This document shows positions 48,901 through 61,079 of a stretch of 64,000 bases of DNA, piece by piece; position 1 is the stretch's first letter, and the number at the start of each line of letters is the position of its first letter. A program made the translations under genes and the position numbers. Under the pieces are notes generated by a model that made no database searches, was not told the origin of the DNA, and worked only from the letters and a program-made list of their open reading frames with translations. This stretch comes from Cloeon dipterum (lineage: Eukaryota > Arthropoda > Insecta > Ephemeroptera > Baetidae): positions 9,476,501-9,540,500 of the forward strand of contig NC_088787.1 of NCBI RefSeq assembly GCF_949628265.1, written 5' to 3'.

Positions 48901-51900
48901 AAATGTTCTTTAGCTGTCAGTATAGAGGCACACAAACTTTTGAGAGGAATAATTTTACAGCTTCGTAGGAAAAATTTGGCTTTAAAAACGAGTTCAAGAG
49001 ATCAGATTAAGCCTTTAAGGAGAGGATCTCTCTATCCAAAATATGGTAAAATATCATGAATTTTTGAGGGGATAAATAATGCATCTGACTTCGTAATGTT
49101 TTTAGATCAAACATTTTTAAGATCCATCCAGAGAAAAAGTTTCAACATTTTTTACGAATAAGGAATTTCTGTTTTGAAAAATCAATATCAATTCCTTTTT
49201 GGGTAAAATTTACCAAAGTAATTAATAAAAAAGGACAGAGTAAATTGGGTTGGCTTTAAAATCTTTTTAACCTCACAAACTCTTGAATTTTCGCGCTAGA
49301 AAAATTTGGACCCTGAAAATTAGGGAAAGTTTTCTTACCCTCCACTGATTTGTTTTCCTTTTGAAAGGCACCAAACACTATTTATATAAATGGAGTGCTA
49401 AATGTTCTAGAATATTGCTAAACTTCATCTCATAATTTGTTCTAATTCTCTGAAAACTTACAAAAAATCCACGATCCAAGAAACAATAATTCAATAAACC
49501 ACCGAATTGGTACTAAAAATTATGAAAAATTACTCTTTGACAATTTATACTAGCAAATTCTTTGAATGAAATAGTATGAAACCATTTTCATGATCGTGAT
49601 TGAAAAAACGTATTAGAAATAAATAAAAAATTAAGTTATATCAAAATAGTGGCATATATTTGAGTGGAATATCAAAATAGGTAATAATTAGCAAAAAGAG
49701 TGCGTTTAATAAAATTTTATTATTAGCTAAAATAATGTTTTTGCCGTCAAAAAGAATTAAAATTATAAATTGTAAAATTTGTTTTTAAATATTGCGGTTT
49801 TATCAGAAACCACGAGGTTGGGCCATATTTTGCAATGCGCAATATTGCACCTCTGATATTTTGCGTAAAAAGAAAGTTCGATCGATAACATAGCGTGTTT
49901 CGCACTAAAAAACGAATAAATATGAAAATTTGAATTTGAATCTTCCAAAAATCCTTCATATCATACAATCAGCGGCATTAAAAATATTAAAATTAAAGGG
50001 TTTTTACAATGCAGTGCATAATTTTATTTTAATTCCTTTTTTTCGCATCCGGTTTTGTGAACCCTGAGAACCACGCCAGGTGCGTTTCAGTTGGCCCGGA
50101 ATAAAATTTCACTTTTGAACATTTTCCGAGTTTCGGCCGCGCTGACTACTCGAGTTGCTGGCTGATGAATCGCGCGAGGCAAGGCGGGCGCGCGCTGGCT
50201 GAATAGGCCATTTGGCTGCGTGCATGCAGACACGAAACTGGCCCGTTTGGCTGAGCAACAACCCGTCTCCGGGCTCATTTTCTTTGCCCGCACGACTAAA
50301 TGGCCCGTAAAAGCTGCAGCTTGTTCATTAGCGCGCGCGTTTCGCTCACAGCTCCTCGACGAGGGAGAACAAATAAGCACCTTTTGTGCCGCACCGGCCA
50401 GGTTTAAAAGGGTTTAAGTCCGCTCCACCTGCGCGCGTTCTCGCGTACAATTTGCATCGGGCAAAGTTCAATATTTGTCAAAAGCGGCTTTGGACGTCGC
50501 GGTTTCGCCTCTCTGCGTGCGCAAATAATGAAATCTGCGCGGCTGCGGTCATTTTTGCCCCGGCGTTTCCACCCACCGCCGCCGCCGTCCGATTTAATCG
50601 CATTTCGTGCGTGGCCAGGCAAAACTCCGTCTGCACTTTTCTCGTTTCGTCCAAAACGTCCCTTTCGGGATCAAAAAGACGGGACGCTTTTGTGCAGCAC
50701 AAGTTTAATTTCATTCCAGAGTTATTCGAAGAAGGCCATAGAACTCATACGCCTTAATCTAATAAAGCATTTCAAAGTTCTTGCTAAACTTGGGCGCCCT
50801 GAGCGAGTGCACCATAATAAAGTAGCAAATTTAATCCTTTACGTTACAGTAAAGTCAACAAGGTTCGCAAAATCACTTTCTGGAAATATGCGCATTTTTC
50901 CAACCACGTGCATTTTATGAAATATAAAAAATTATCATGATATGGATGACCAAAAATAAAGATTTGTACAAAATCAGTATAAAAAAAGCCACTGGTTTCA
51001 TCAAGAGACCGAAAATTTTCGGACCTTTTCGGGGTTAAATTCGGTAAAATGCGGAAAGCACCAAAACTGGTGTTTGTTCCAGCTGATTTTTTGCGCAAAA
51101 CACCAATTTTTACGCATTGCTAAATTGCCGAACCCAATAGTCAAGAGCAAGAAGACATTTTTTGTTACTCATTTTGTAGCATAATAATATGTGCAAAGCT
51201 TCAGAATCTCAAATTTCCTCTCGAGCTGTCAAAATTTTATCTTTAAATGAATTTTGAACCCTAAAAAGTATTTTTTATCTTCATTTAATTTAAATTTTTA
51301 TCCTCGAAAAGGTTTGGCAAACTCAAAAAATCTTAATTGTTTCAGTAGCGGCCAAGCTTAAAAAATATAAAATAATATTTCAAATATTTGTTAGTCAGTC
51401 TAATTTTTAGTCCGAATAAAAATTTAAAAAATGCTCAACAAATCACAAAGTTCGGCTTTTTCATCTCTAAGAACGGTCATTATAACCGGACACACTACCA
51501 AAAGGCATAAAATTTAAAAATTTCTTGCCAGCCAAACAAATGAACACAATACACAAGTTCTACAAACACAAATAAATAAAAATAAATCCTCTTTTCCCAG
51601 TGTTTTGTGATTTATGATATTTTTAGTTCTACCATTTTTTGATGAAGTTAACTAAAGGAAAATATGTATTCACGCCATTTTTCGTGTTATTCAGCCTTTA
51701 GATATTGTCCTTTTGTTGGTCTACAATTTATCAGGCTTGAAAACGCTCTATAACGAGTTTTTTTTAAACTCGATTTTCCTCCGCAATTTTCCTTTTCCAA
51801 TCTAATTTCGTCCTTTGATACTCTCGCTTTTCAACCGTCCCTATAGTGTAGCAGCGAGGGAAATCGAAAAGGCTGACACATACACGTAGGATTATTAAAC

Positions 51901-51939
51901 AAATTTTTTGCAAATCATTTTGCGCGGCTGACATTGTGT

Positions 51940-51953
51940 GAGTGACGTCACTC
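51940..51953. promoter_or_regulatory. Extended palindromic CRE (gagtgacgtcactc)
   Basis: A perfect 14-bp palindrome centred on TGACGTCA, the strongest of three CRE-type sites in the window. Confidence 0.4.
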
Positions 51954-54760
51954 TCGGGGAAGACAAAAAGGTCTTGCGTCATGCTTCCATATGCATCGAT
52001 TGTGTGTATATATACACAAACACGCAGGCAGGCTGCAGAGAGAAGCTCTCGGTTTGGAGAAGACGGCGAGACTCGTCCGCGCACCAAGACAAACACACTC
52101 GATGCCACAAGGACGGGATGCAAATTAATTACGGCAGAGTGGCAGCCAGGTATACATTATGATCTCATACGTACGCCGCATCTTCTAGTCTTCTCAATAG
52201 ACGATTAATCAGCGGGATGAGCTCATTGTCGAAAGCGAAAACGACTCGAATCGAGTGTTTATCACACGCGCGCAAGAGAATGCTGCAGTTGCGAAACTTG
52301 GCACTTTTCTCAACGCTCACACACTCGTCGTTTTTCCAGCAAAAAGCTGCGACCCGATTGAAATTCTGCCAAAACGTGCTGCACTCCACGTAGACCCTGG
52401 CAAGGTGAGCGCGAAATTTCGACCTTTTCGGCTTACAAATGCAAATTTGCTTGGCCGCTTCACAATCTGCTTCTTAAATCGCGGCGTTCTATCTGGACAA
52501 TAAATTCAGCTCAGTGGATGTAACTGTGAATTCAATGCCATTTATTCTTATGTTTCAGAGGAGAATCCTGTTTTACACCTGCTCTAAGCGGAGAGTCTCT
52601 CAATGATGTAATACGTGCTTTGAAAAGAATCATATACCAGGATTTTCATGGAAAATTATCTTTGATCCTTTTAAATTTGTTAAATAGTGACTTTGAAAAC
52701 TTGTACTGTAAAAGATGGCAATTTTTGGTGGTCCAGGATTAGGCCTTGTTTCAGTCTGTGCCCTTTTGCAGCACTGCACCAAAAAAGGTAATACCTTAAA
52801 ACAAAAAAGGAATAAAAACACCGGATTTATCTTTTTTAATTTAAGAAACGGAATGGCTCTACTCTCTTTTCCACGCAGGGTACATTCAGTCAAAAAAGAT
52901 AATATTCTTAAAAATCCCATTTTTGCCAAAAGATGTTCAATTAAACAGCCGAGACAACTTTAAAAGTTAATTCTAACTGCCCAAGCAAGAATTTTTTGTT
53001 CTGTATGAGATGTATGTCCCCCAGGGCAAGGTCTTTAGTCACTTGTTTTCCTGAAGTGTAACCCTTTCTCACATGACAGGTGAGGAAGTGAACCCTGGCA
53101 CGTCAGGGTTGCCCTCGTTCCAGTGATAATTCTCTTTTATTTAACAATGAGAGCACGCTTTAAAATCTTTTTCCTAGGTTGTTCAATAATTCATTGCATA
53201 GCGGAGTTTTTTTATTGCTGACGTATTTTTTCCTCTTTAAAAAATTTCCTGCCGATTGGACCTGTATGAAAAGTCCTAAAATAGGCATTTTATGAATACC
53301 AAGCTGAGAGATTTATTTACAAATATTTTATTTCCCGCTCTGACATGTTGGGCTGACAGAAATTCTATGAATGCAAGTCCGAAATATGAAAATTGCTTTT
53401 TTAATAAAACAGCTTTCATTCAAGTCAATAAAAAACAGCCCTCACTTGTGACTTACAAATCGATATCATAATCTGATAAAAAAAAGAAAAAGATTATTAT
53501 TTATGAGGCCATCAAGTAGTGCTTTAGAGGATTGAAATTTATTTGAAACAGACTCTGGTTGCAGTAATTAATTTCTCTGGGAGGCGTGGTTTTGTTATTG
53601 CAGTTCGATTTCTCCCCTCGGTGCAGATCCACAGGCCCCGGAGGCAATTATTGCTGCTTTTCTCGCCGCCTCTCCGCATTTTGACGGCGGCGAGAGCAGC
53701 GTTATATTAATTAATTTAATTAAAGCCGGCTTTACGCAGGCAAAACAGGCAATTTGGTCAGCTGTTTGCCTAATTAGCGCAAGGCCTGGCCCGAAAATCC
53801 AAACGGCAAACCACGCGAGCGCCGGCCGCGTCGAGTGGGTGTTTCGCGAACAAAACACGCTTTTGCACTCGCTTCCCCGGGACGAGCGAGTGCACTTTCC
53901 TTCCTGGCCGCTTTTAATGCGTCTGCAAATTAGCCGCGCTTAATGGCCAGGTGCTGAGCTCGGCGCCGTAATTAAACGCGGTGGCGCCGCGCTGCACGCG
54001 AAAAGCGTGCTAAAGCTAGTGCGGCCGGGTGCACCGACCTCCACCTTCTCGATTATTCGCAAAATCCGCACCAAAATTCCTCGATTCACAAACACTGCCG
54101 TTATAAATCGATTGGCTTCGCTTCAGTCATGCCAATTAGGTTGAAAAAATTAGCACGGTTTATATTCAATGGAATTCTTTCGTTGGCTTTCGTGAGGAGT
54201 AAACACTTCAATTAATTTTTATGGCTGATTGATGTGGTAGATAAAGCAACCCGTTCATTGGACATTTTATTGTACTTCCGTTCTGATTTCGGCTTTTATT
54301 CTAGTGCTCCGCATTCTTAGCTAAATTCAACTGGAAAATTAACAAACTAACGAAAAATGTTAATTAATTTTGGATTTTGTCCTTATTAAGTTTACTATTA
54401 CGCAAAAAACCCAAACATCTGATACAATTTCTTGTTGTTTTATATTCATGTAAGCAAATTAACTCATCCTCAATAATTGAATTTTAATATCTTAATAACT
54501 TCATTTCTATGGCACCCGGGTTAAAACATTTGGCTCATTATGCCTTTTACACACAAGATTTTTTCTTGTCTATCCTAGTTATAAACAATATCAAAATACT
54601 TGATCTTAATTTAAGTTAAAATAAAATAATAACATAAATTTCAATTCCGAAATCAAAATATTCCTATTTCTTTATCAATTCCATTTGTAATTTAAAAATT
54701 GAATGCTCTCAATTTCAGAGATGATCAGCTTTTTAGTGAGCCCAAAATTTCGTGACTCAC

Positions 54761-55006
54761 CTGTCGTTGATTAGAATACAAACAACATTCCAGACGCCCA
54801 ATGGCTTCACCGTGAAATTATTCAAGAAAGCTTTCTCAGGCCGACCTGGATAAAAAGTGGATGATATATAACAATGACGCAATTCCTCGGTTCTCTTCAT
54901 TATCACGTGATCTTTCCGGCGAAACACATGTTTTTGTACATCGCTTTGCACTTGCTTCATCCATTCCAGCTGTGCCCCTGTCTCGCCTTGGCGAAAATCA
55001 CGCTAT
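54761..55006 (-). CDS. Possible orphan exon
   Basis: The minus strand is open for about 82 codons (from the stop near 55008) and ends exactly at a canonical donor (gacag/gtgagt). An ATG at 54960 starts MKQVQSDVQKHVF, and the stretch ends WNVVCILINDR. I recognise no family and found no partner exon. Its phase (2) does not fit the GT92 exon at 15155, so it is not the missing GT92 start. Confidence 0.2.
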
Positions 55007-56047
55007 CGGCCCTGACACCGGATTTCAGAGATAAATAACACGCTTGCGGACGACGACGCAACCGGTTTTCTGTCGATCACTCGAGACAACGCTAGTTTCT
55101 CTAAAAAGTGACACTTGATATTCACTCACGAAGCATCGGAATCGTCTTTTCATTACTTCCTGAGATTAAATTTAACAAGGCATGATATATTTTTTAATAA
55201 AGAATTTCAGGAGGGTTTAATTTTAGACTTTGCTGGAGTTCTGTCACAAAAGCAGCATTTTCCTGGTGAATGCGATTTGCCGTTTTGAATTTTCTCAGCG
55301 AAGCGTGAAAAAGTGGAGGCGCAGTTATAACTCCCCAACTCGCAAAAAGTGAACGATTCTCTTTCTCCCCGCGGAGAACGAGTTTGGATGCGCCGAAAAG
55401 CTCTTTTTACAAACGGTTATTACCGCTCACTTTCGGATTTAGGCCACGAGGATGCTCACTGCGGATTTCACTTGTCGGTCTGACAGGTCGTGCGCAAGGT
55501 GAGGGTCATTACCTTTCTTTCACTGCCGCCCTGACAGCAATAGATTTGTCGGGGGCGCAAGAACTGTGATCGACGCTTTCGAAATTGTTATTCAGAGAAC
55601 AGCACTTTTCGAATGGCGAATTTACTGCTCCGACAGCAGCTGCGTGCAATTAAATAACTGACGCACGGAGTAATAAAGTAGCTTGGCCTCGATACTCTAA
55701 ACGTCCTTTTAATAACCTTTTAGAGTTAAACTATTAATTAGATTTTTAAAGTTTGCAATCATTGCAACGACTAATTGCTAAGAGTAGAAAATTAAAATTT
55801 AACCTGAATCATGTTTACTATTATAATCTTTCTTAAGCATTTTTATAACATATTTTAAATTATGTTTTAGCTCTAAATATGTTTAATTATTTCAAATTTA
55901 AAGCTCTTCTGACAAAATAAACAGTAAAGATTTATAAATCAATGCAATGTTGGTATTTTGTCCTAGCTTTGTATGTCGAATTGAAACTAATATAAAACTA
56001 TATTCAAATAAATTAAATTAGCGAATTAAAAATCCTTTTGCTTACAT

Positions 56048-56123
56048 TTCCACGTGACCGTTTTTTCGCGCCATACTCCACCGGACGCCATATCTGCGCG
56101 TCGCACGAATCTGGCCCCCGCTG
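56048..56123 (-). mobile_element. hAT-like MITE, truncated copy 6
   Basis: Only one terminal of about 76 bp remains, in reverse orientation, from the cacgtgaccg E-box region to the end CTGGCCCCCGCTG. The other end is absent. Confidence 0.75.
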
Positions 56124-56964
56124 TTTCTCAATATGATGATAATAAATCCAGATAAAATAAAATGATACTGGACCCTATTAGCTCTAACCGTTTGCCGAAG
56201 GTTGTTTGTAAATTTACTACCATTGCACGAGCGTTCCATATTTACTTTCATTCATTCAGCCAATTAAGGGAAACACAGAGATCACGTTCTACTTTTGATT
56301 GCGGCTGCACCTGCTCGCGAATAACTCTGCAAGTTTACAGACCACGTGCTATTGGGGCCGCTGCAAACCAACTGGAAAATGGTGTGCGCCCGTCAGAAAA
56401 ATAACGCCAAGCGTGCCAAGAAATAAGTCAAAGTCTGCCATATTGTTTCCACCCCAGATCGAAAGAAAGTTTGTGTGTTGTGCCGGACGGAAATGTCGGC
56501 TCGTAAAAAACACGTGCGGCTTATTGTCGGGGTGCATATTATGAATTTTACGAGTTGCAGCTGAATTAGCAGGCCCTGCTCCAACGGGCCAATTGATTTC
56601 GAACGCTTGATCGATAGCCAGCGATTGGCACGCAGCCAAGATTCCGAGCAAAAATAACCCTTTATTGTCGTCTTGTGAAAGACGTGTTTTATCAATGAGA
56701 ATGAATTACTGTGAGAAAAAACTGCCTTGCCAATAACGAGCCAAAAATATTTTCTGGAATATTTCTCGTGTTTTCCCACAAATTTTTGGCGCATGGATTG
56801 GAATAAATGCATGGCAAACCGATTGAACAGAAAAACTAGAAGAAAAAAGTTACATTCAAGCATAAATTTAATTGAGGGCACGAAGAAATTTAAATTTCTT
56901 TGACGTGAAATGCGAAAATAAAAACTTTGAGAACGAATTACAGTCGGGAGTTGGGTAAACCTTT

Positions 56965-57305
56965 AGTGTTCGAAGCCGCCAACAGTTGGCGCCACCGTAT
57001 ACTTTCGGAATAAATTTAATTTTAAGGCACTTCCGCTGCAATTGCAGACTTAGTCCTGCTGCTGCGCATTATATTTCTAGAATAATATATTTAGACGTGC
57101 TGAAAACAAAAATCAAGATAGCCATTCGTTGTAGAAACGTCGGTAAACATTTTTTATTTCAAAAAATAGTTTTTCACGATTCTGCGGCGATTGGCTTAAC
57201 CGATTTTGGTTTTCATGACGTCAAAAGAAAACATATTAAGAGAAGAATGCACAGTGGCCGGTTTGAGTCTGAAATTGCACCGAAAGTGCCTTAAAATTGA
57301 TTTTA
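56965..57305. mobile_element. Palindromic MITE (family B), second long copy, one end lost
   Basis: It begins ttagtgttcgaag, then ccaacagttggcgccacc, and follows the 26-kb copy through acttccgctg, the centre with tagaaacgt..., gacgtcaaaagaaa and gaagaatgcacagt. The far end stops after the gtgccttaaaattga arm and lacks the ggcgcc terminal motif. Confidence 0.7.
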
Positions 57306-60300
57306 TCGAAACAAAATTGTAGAGTTATTGTTATTTGAATTATTTTCACTCTGGTTTACAACTTTTCATTCAATTTTGAGGTTTATATTCATTATTGACG
57401 GCAGAATATTCAGTGGAAAATTTATAACATAAATTTTGAACATCATATAACTGTTGAAAGGATATAGAGAATATTGCCACTGTTATTTTGAATCGAAATT
57501 TTCATTTTATTGCGTAGAATAATGAATTTGGGATATGAAATTGTACATTTTAACCTTATTTAGAATTCATGAATCAATAAATTGTAATATTTAACCAGTT
57601 TGAGCTCCAAAGAGAGCTGTTGGTCAGGAACCCACCAAAATTCAGCGGTAAAAACCTTTGACATTTGACGCTGTCGAAGCAAATATTTCTCCTCGGCTTT
57701 CTACCGGGCGTACGCACCTGGAACAAAAGAGAATAGGGAGCATTTAGTCTGTGAAAATGTTGAAATCGCAATTTTCGCGAGGCGGCTCCTTCGACTTTTA
57801 GCGTCGGCAAAGCGGCTTAGGCGGAATGAAAGGATTTTCGGCGCTCACTCGAAAAACACGCCACTAAATCATGCGACTTTATTGCTTTTATGAAAACGGC
57901 GCGCACCCAGGTGTGTTGCAGTGCACGCACGCACGCACGCGGCATTCCACCCCGACGTCACACAGCGCAAACACATTAGTCCGAAGGGTGCACTGAATTC
58001 TCCAAATTCTCGCCGCTCAGCCCGGCTTTGCACATTTAATCTGGCCAGGGAGAATGCTGGTGAAAAGGCCTAGCAACAAATATTGCGCACAATTTATTTG
58101 GGTCATTTTTATGCTATTTTATTTTCTGTGTGTGGAATTTCGTTCCAGGTATTTAATTAGAATATCTGTATGGATATTATAAAATTCTTTTGGCAGAGTT
58201 TCTCTGATGACAATCAGGATTGTTTGCCGTGCCAAAGCCCTGATGCGTGAGAAATCTGCCCGTCAACCTTTCGCAAATTGTTGGCTTAGCCTACATTCAT
58301 GTTTGCACTTTTGAAAAGCAATTAAATAAAAATAAATGCTTTTCCGCGACTACGAAGAAACATTTTTTAAATGGCATAGAATGATCTAGCTTTATTGGTT
58401 TCTCTACTTTGGCCTCAAAACTTCTCTGAAAAGATAAAAAAACGAAATTGAAGCTTAATACAAATCAAGGAGCTGATTCTGTTTCTAATCGTCGACTTAA
58501 ATTTATGTAAATTTTTTGTGTATTTATAAAGCTAAATTTTTAGATATTTTTAAGAAGAAAAACATGTAGTTGTAGTAGTAGTAGACTATAAAATCTTTAT
58601 AATATTCTCTCCATTGAACCTAATGATTTATAAATTTAAAATATTTTATATATTTTTTAAAAACCTAATTTTAATTAAAAGAAAAAACATTTTTTGAGGT
58701 TTCTAAATATGACAAAAACACTAAAAATGGTTCTATTATGTATTTAAAAAATGATTAAACTTTGTTTAAATTCAAATATGTTGTAATCTTAATTGCTTTC
58801 GACTTCATGACATGATCCCAACTGATCAGCTAGTTCTCTTGACTTATTGTACCCTTTTCCAAAAGTTGTAAGTTGTTGAGCCCTGACAATTGGGCTGTTG
58901 GAAGCGCACGCAGTTTGCCAGCAGGAGAAATCCGAGGCAATCGCTCGCTTCTCGGCGCAGATTTTGCCCGTAATAAATCTCGTTGGTGCGCAGCTTGTCT
59001 CCCGAGATTGCTCGCGATCCTCGTTTGCAGGGGATTATTTGCTTGCAGAAAGCCAATTTGCAGAAATTGATTTGTCAGGCGAGACACAAAGCAACGTTCC
59101 CAGGGCCGAAAATTCATTCATTCATTCATTTCAAATGCGTTTCAAAGGCGTGAAAGGCAAACTTATGCAACTCATTGCTTAATTTATGTTTCATTTTTTA
59201 ATACTTTCACTGCCGTTTACTTTTCGATTTATGAGATACGCCACGCGGAGGACAATTGGCACAAACACAAAAAGGAAACGCTCCGATTTGATGTCATATC
59301 AGTTGTTAACGGCGGTGACTCTCGGATTTTGTCCGTGCAACCATGCAAATTTTGGCTTTCACCTGCAATCTCAAGGCTGGACGTGAGCGCATCTGCTTCT
59401 CATTTCCTCCGCTTAATTCGGTAATGGGAATGAGACTCTGCCTCCAAGGCTGCTTCCGCACGTTTTGCTCAGGAATTTTCCCGTCCGTGTGCGAGATTGC
59501 CTCGGGGAAGCGATTTGTGGTCTATTATGGCTAAAAATAGCTCATTGTTGTTATTGTTTTCGCTGTATGGAAATTGCTCTTTGTTTGCAATGAGCGGAAA
59601 AACAAGAGACCTCGGATTCGGTCGGAATTGATTCGGTGTGAAACAAAGCACGCGCGCGGAATTGGATACCCTCTAAATAATAATAATCGTAACAATAACC
59701 GAGCAGTGAACATAAAATCTGATTGAATGTCTCAAAGGGACTGGACCGACTCGAGTATTGTGTGCGAAATAAACAGGATATACCGAAACTAACTTCGTCA
59801 TTCTTGAGATGCATAAAGATTTGAATAATAAAATATCATTTTTCTTAATCATGCTGCCAGAAGAAAACGTGTTTTAAGCAGCTGAATAGGCGATTCCGAT
59901 ACACTACTATAAACCTAACAATTTAAATCTTTCATAACAGCAGAAAAAAAATTATTTCTCAAGACTTAAATTATAATTTCCTGTGAGGGAAACAGAGAAA
60001 GGCGAAAAATGTGCTTAAACCGAATATATTTCAGTTAGATACATCATCTCTATTCTATATTCTCAAGCAAAGGAGTTTATTAATTACGATTTCTTGCCAA
60101 TAATGGTAATTGACAGCCCAAAATAATATAATAAAAAACATAATTTATATAAATCTACTAATTAAAAATATCCATATATTAATTAAGTTAAATTAACAAT
60201 ATAAAAATTAAAAATAATTAAAAATATTACTTGTACAAAATATTCAATACGCACTTTAGTTCAAAGTAGCAAGGAAGCAATTAAGGTTTTTGCCATTTAA

Positions 60301-60335
60301 ATAAACAAAAAAATAGTTAATTATTTATAATTAAT
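57306..60335. other. Non-coding stretch with microsatellites
   Basis: Contains an (ACGC)n tract near 57923-57940, a (GTA)n tract near 58570, and an (ATTC)n tract near 59111-59130. No gene is supported. Confidence 0.5.
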
Positions 60336-60606
60336 CAGTGGGGGCCAGATGCGCGATTGGTTCGGACTGCGCAGATCCAAGATGGCGTTTGAATGTGGGA
60401 AGCAAAAAGCTCTCTTTGGATTCCCGTACGAGTGTCAAGAGTTTGTTTTTACGATCCAAAAGACACAATTGTTCAAGAGTAATGCAAATTATGTCACAAT
60501 ATTGACCAAAACTTGGTTCTTTTCGCGTATTTTCACGTGACCGTTTTTTCGCGCCATACCCCACCGGACGCAATACCTGCGCGTTGCACGAATCTAGTCC
60601 CCGCTG
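60336..60606 (-). mobile_element. hAT-like MITE, copy 7 (reverse orientation)
   Basis: A full-length reverse copy from CAGTGGGGGCCAGAT to AGTCCCCGCTG. The flanks taattaat and caataaat agree at 6 of 8 positions. A short open frame starting at the atggcg near the end is shared with several other copies (GKQKALFG...YECQEFVFTIQ). Confidence 0.83.
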
Positions 60607-61028
60607 CAATAAATAATAACAGATAGTCGTGTTGGTTGCCACAAATTCGAAAAATTTGACATCGCATCTGCACATTATTTTCTGGTATACCGGGGTTTGA
60701 ATTAAAAACCAATCTTTATTTCGTGCCTTAAATTAATTTGTATAAAAATTCATAATCTCTTTTAACATTGCATCGTTTCCCAAGAAAAACAAATTTTAAT
60801 TTGGTTTTGCTAATAATCAATGGCAAAAAAGGCTAAGAAATAAAAGGCTAACTAAGAAGATTCGGTTACGCAGCTCTGCACTCATGGTGCTCCACTGAAT
60901 CTAATTAAAAAAAGCCGAGAGAGATACTTTTACATAAAAGATGGAGGCAGCTCTCCAAACCGCACATAAACGGCACGGAAAAGTACTTCTGCTAGATTTT
61001 TCTTGCTCTCATGCAGTTCCAGCTCTAC

Positions 61029-61078
61029 ATATATAGCGCTCATTTCGCGGCGAAGAGCCTTTCCGCCGAGTTCCGCAG
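61029..61078 (+). promoter_or_regulatory. Candidate TATA box and short first exon with canonical donor
   Basis: tatatag (61029-61035) is followed by a GC-rich stretch ending cgcag/gtgagt (donor at 61079). It could be a short 5' UTR exon of a gene lying to the right, outside the window. No coding exon in 61-64 kb supports it. Confidence 0.25.
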
Positions 61079-61079
61079 G

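Larger units (their letters stand above)
46060..56047. other. Non-coding stretch downstream of the small secreted gene
   Basis: The 48.2-48.9 kb region is open on both strands without a recognisable product. GC-richer patches lie at 50050-50680, 51920-52420 and 53590-54070. A single exon-like frame is noted at 54761. Confidence 0.45.

Noticed and set aside
48196..48968. Long overlapping open frames on both strands (232 codons minus, 189 codons plus)
   Set aside because: Both strands are open over the same GC-richer stretch, neither translation shows a domain or sensible composition, and no splice-supported context is present. I treat them as chance.
53080..53125. Repeated aaccctggca/cagggttgcc pattern that could suggest a structured RNA
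   Set aside because: Only a short imperfect inverted repeat, with no conserved RNA features.
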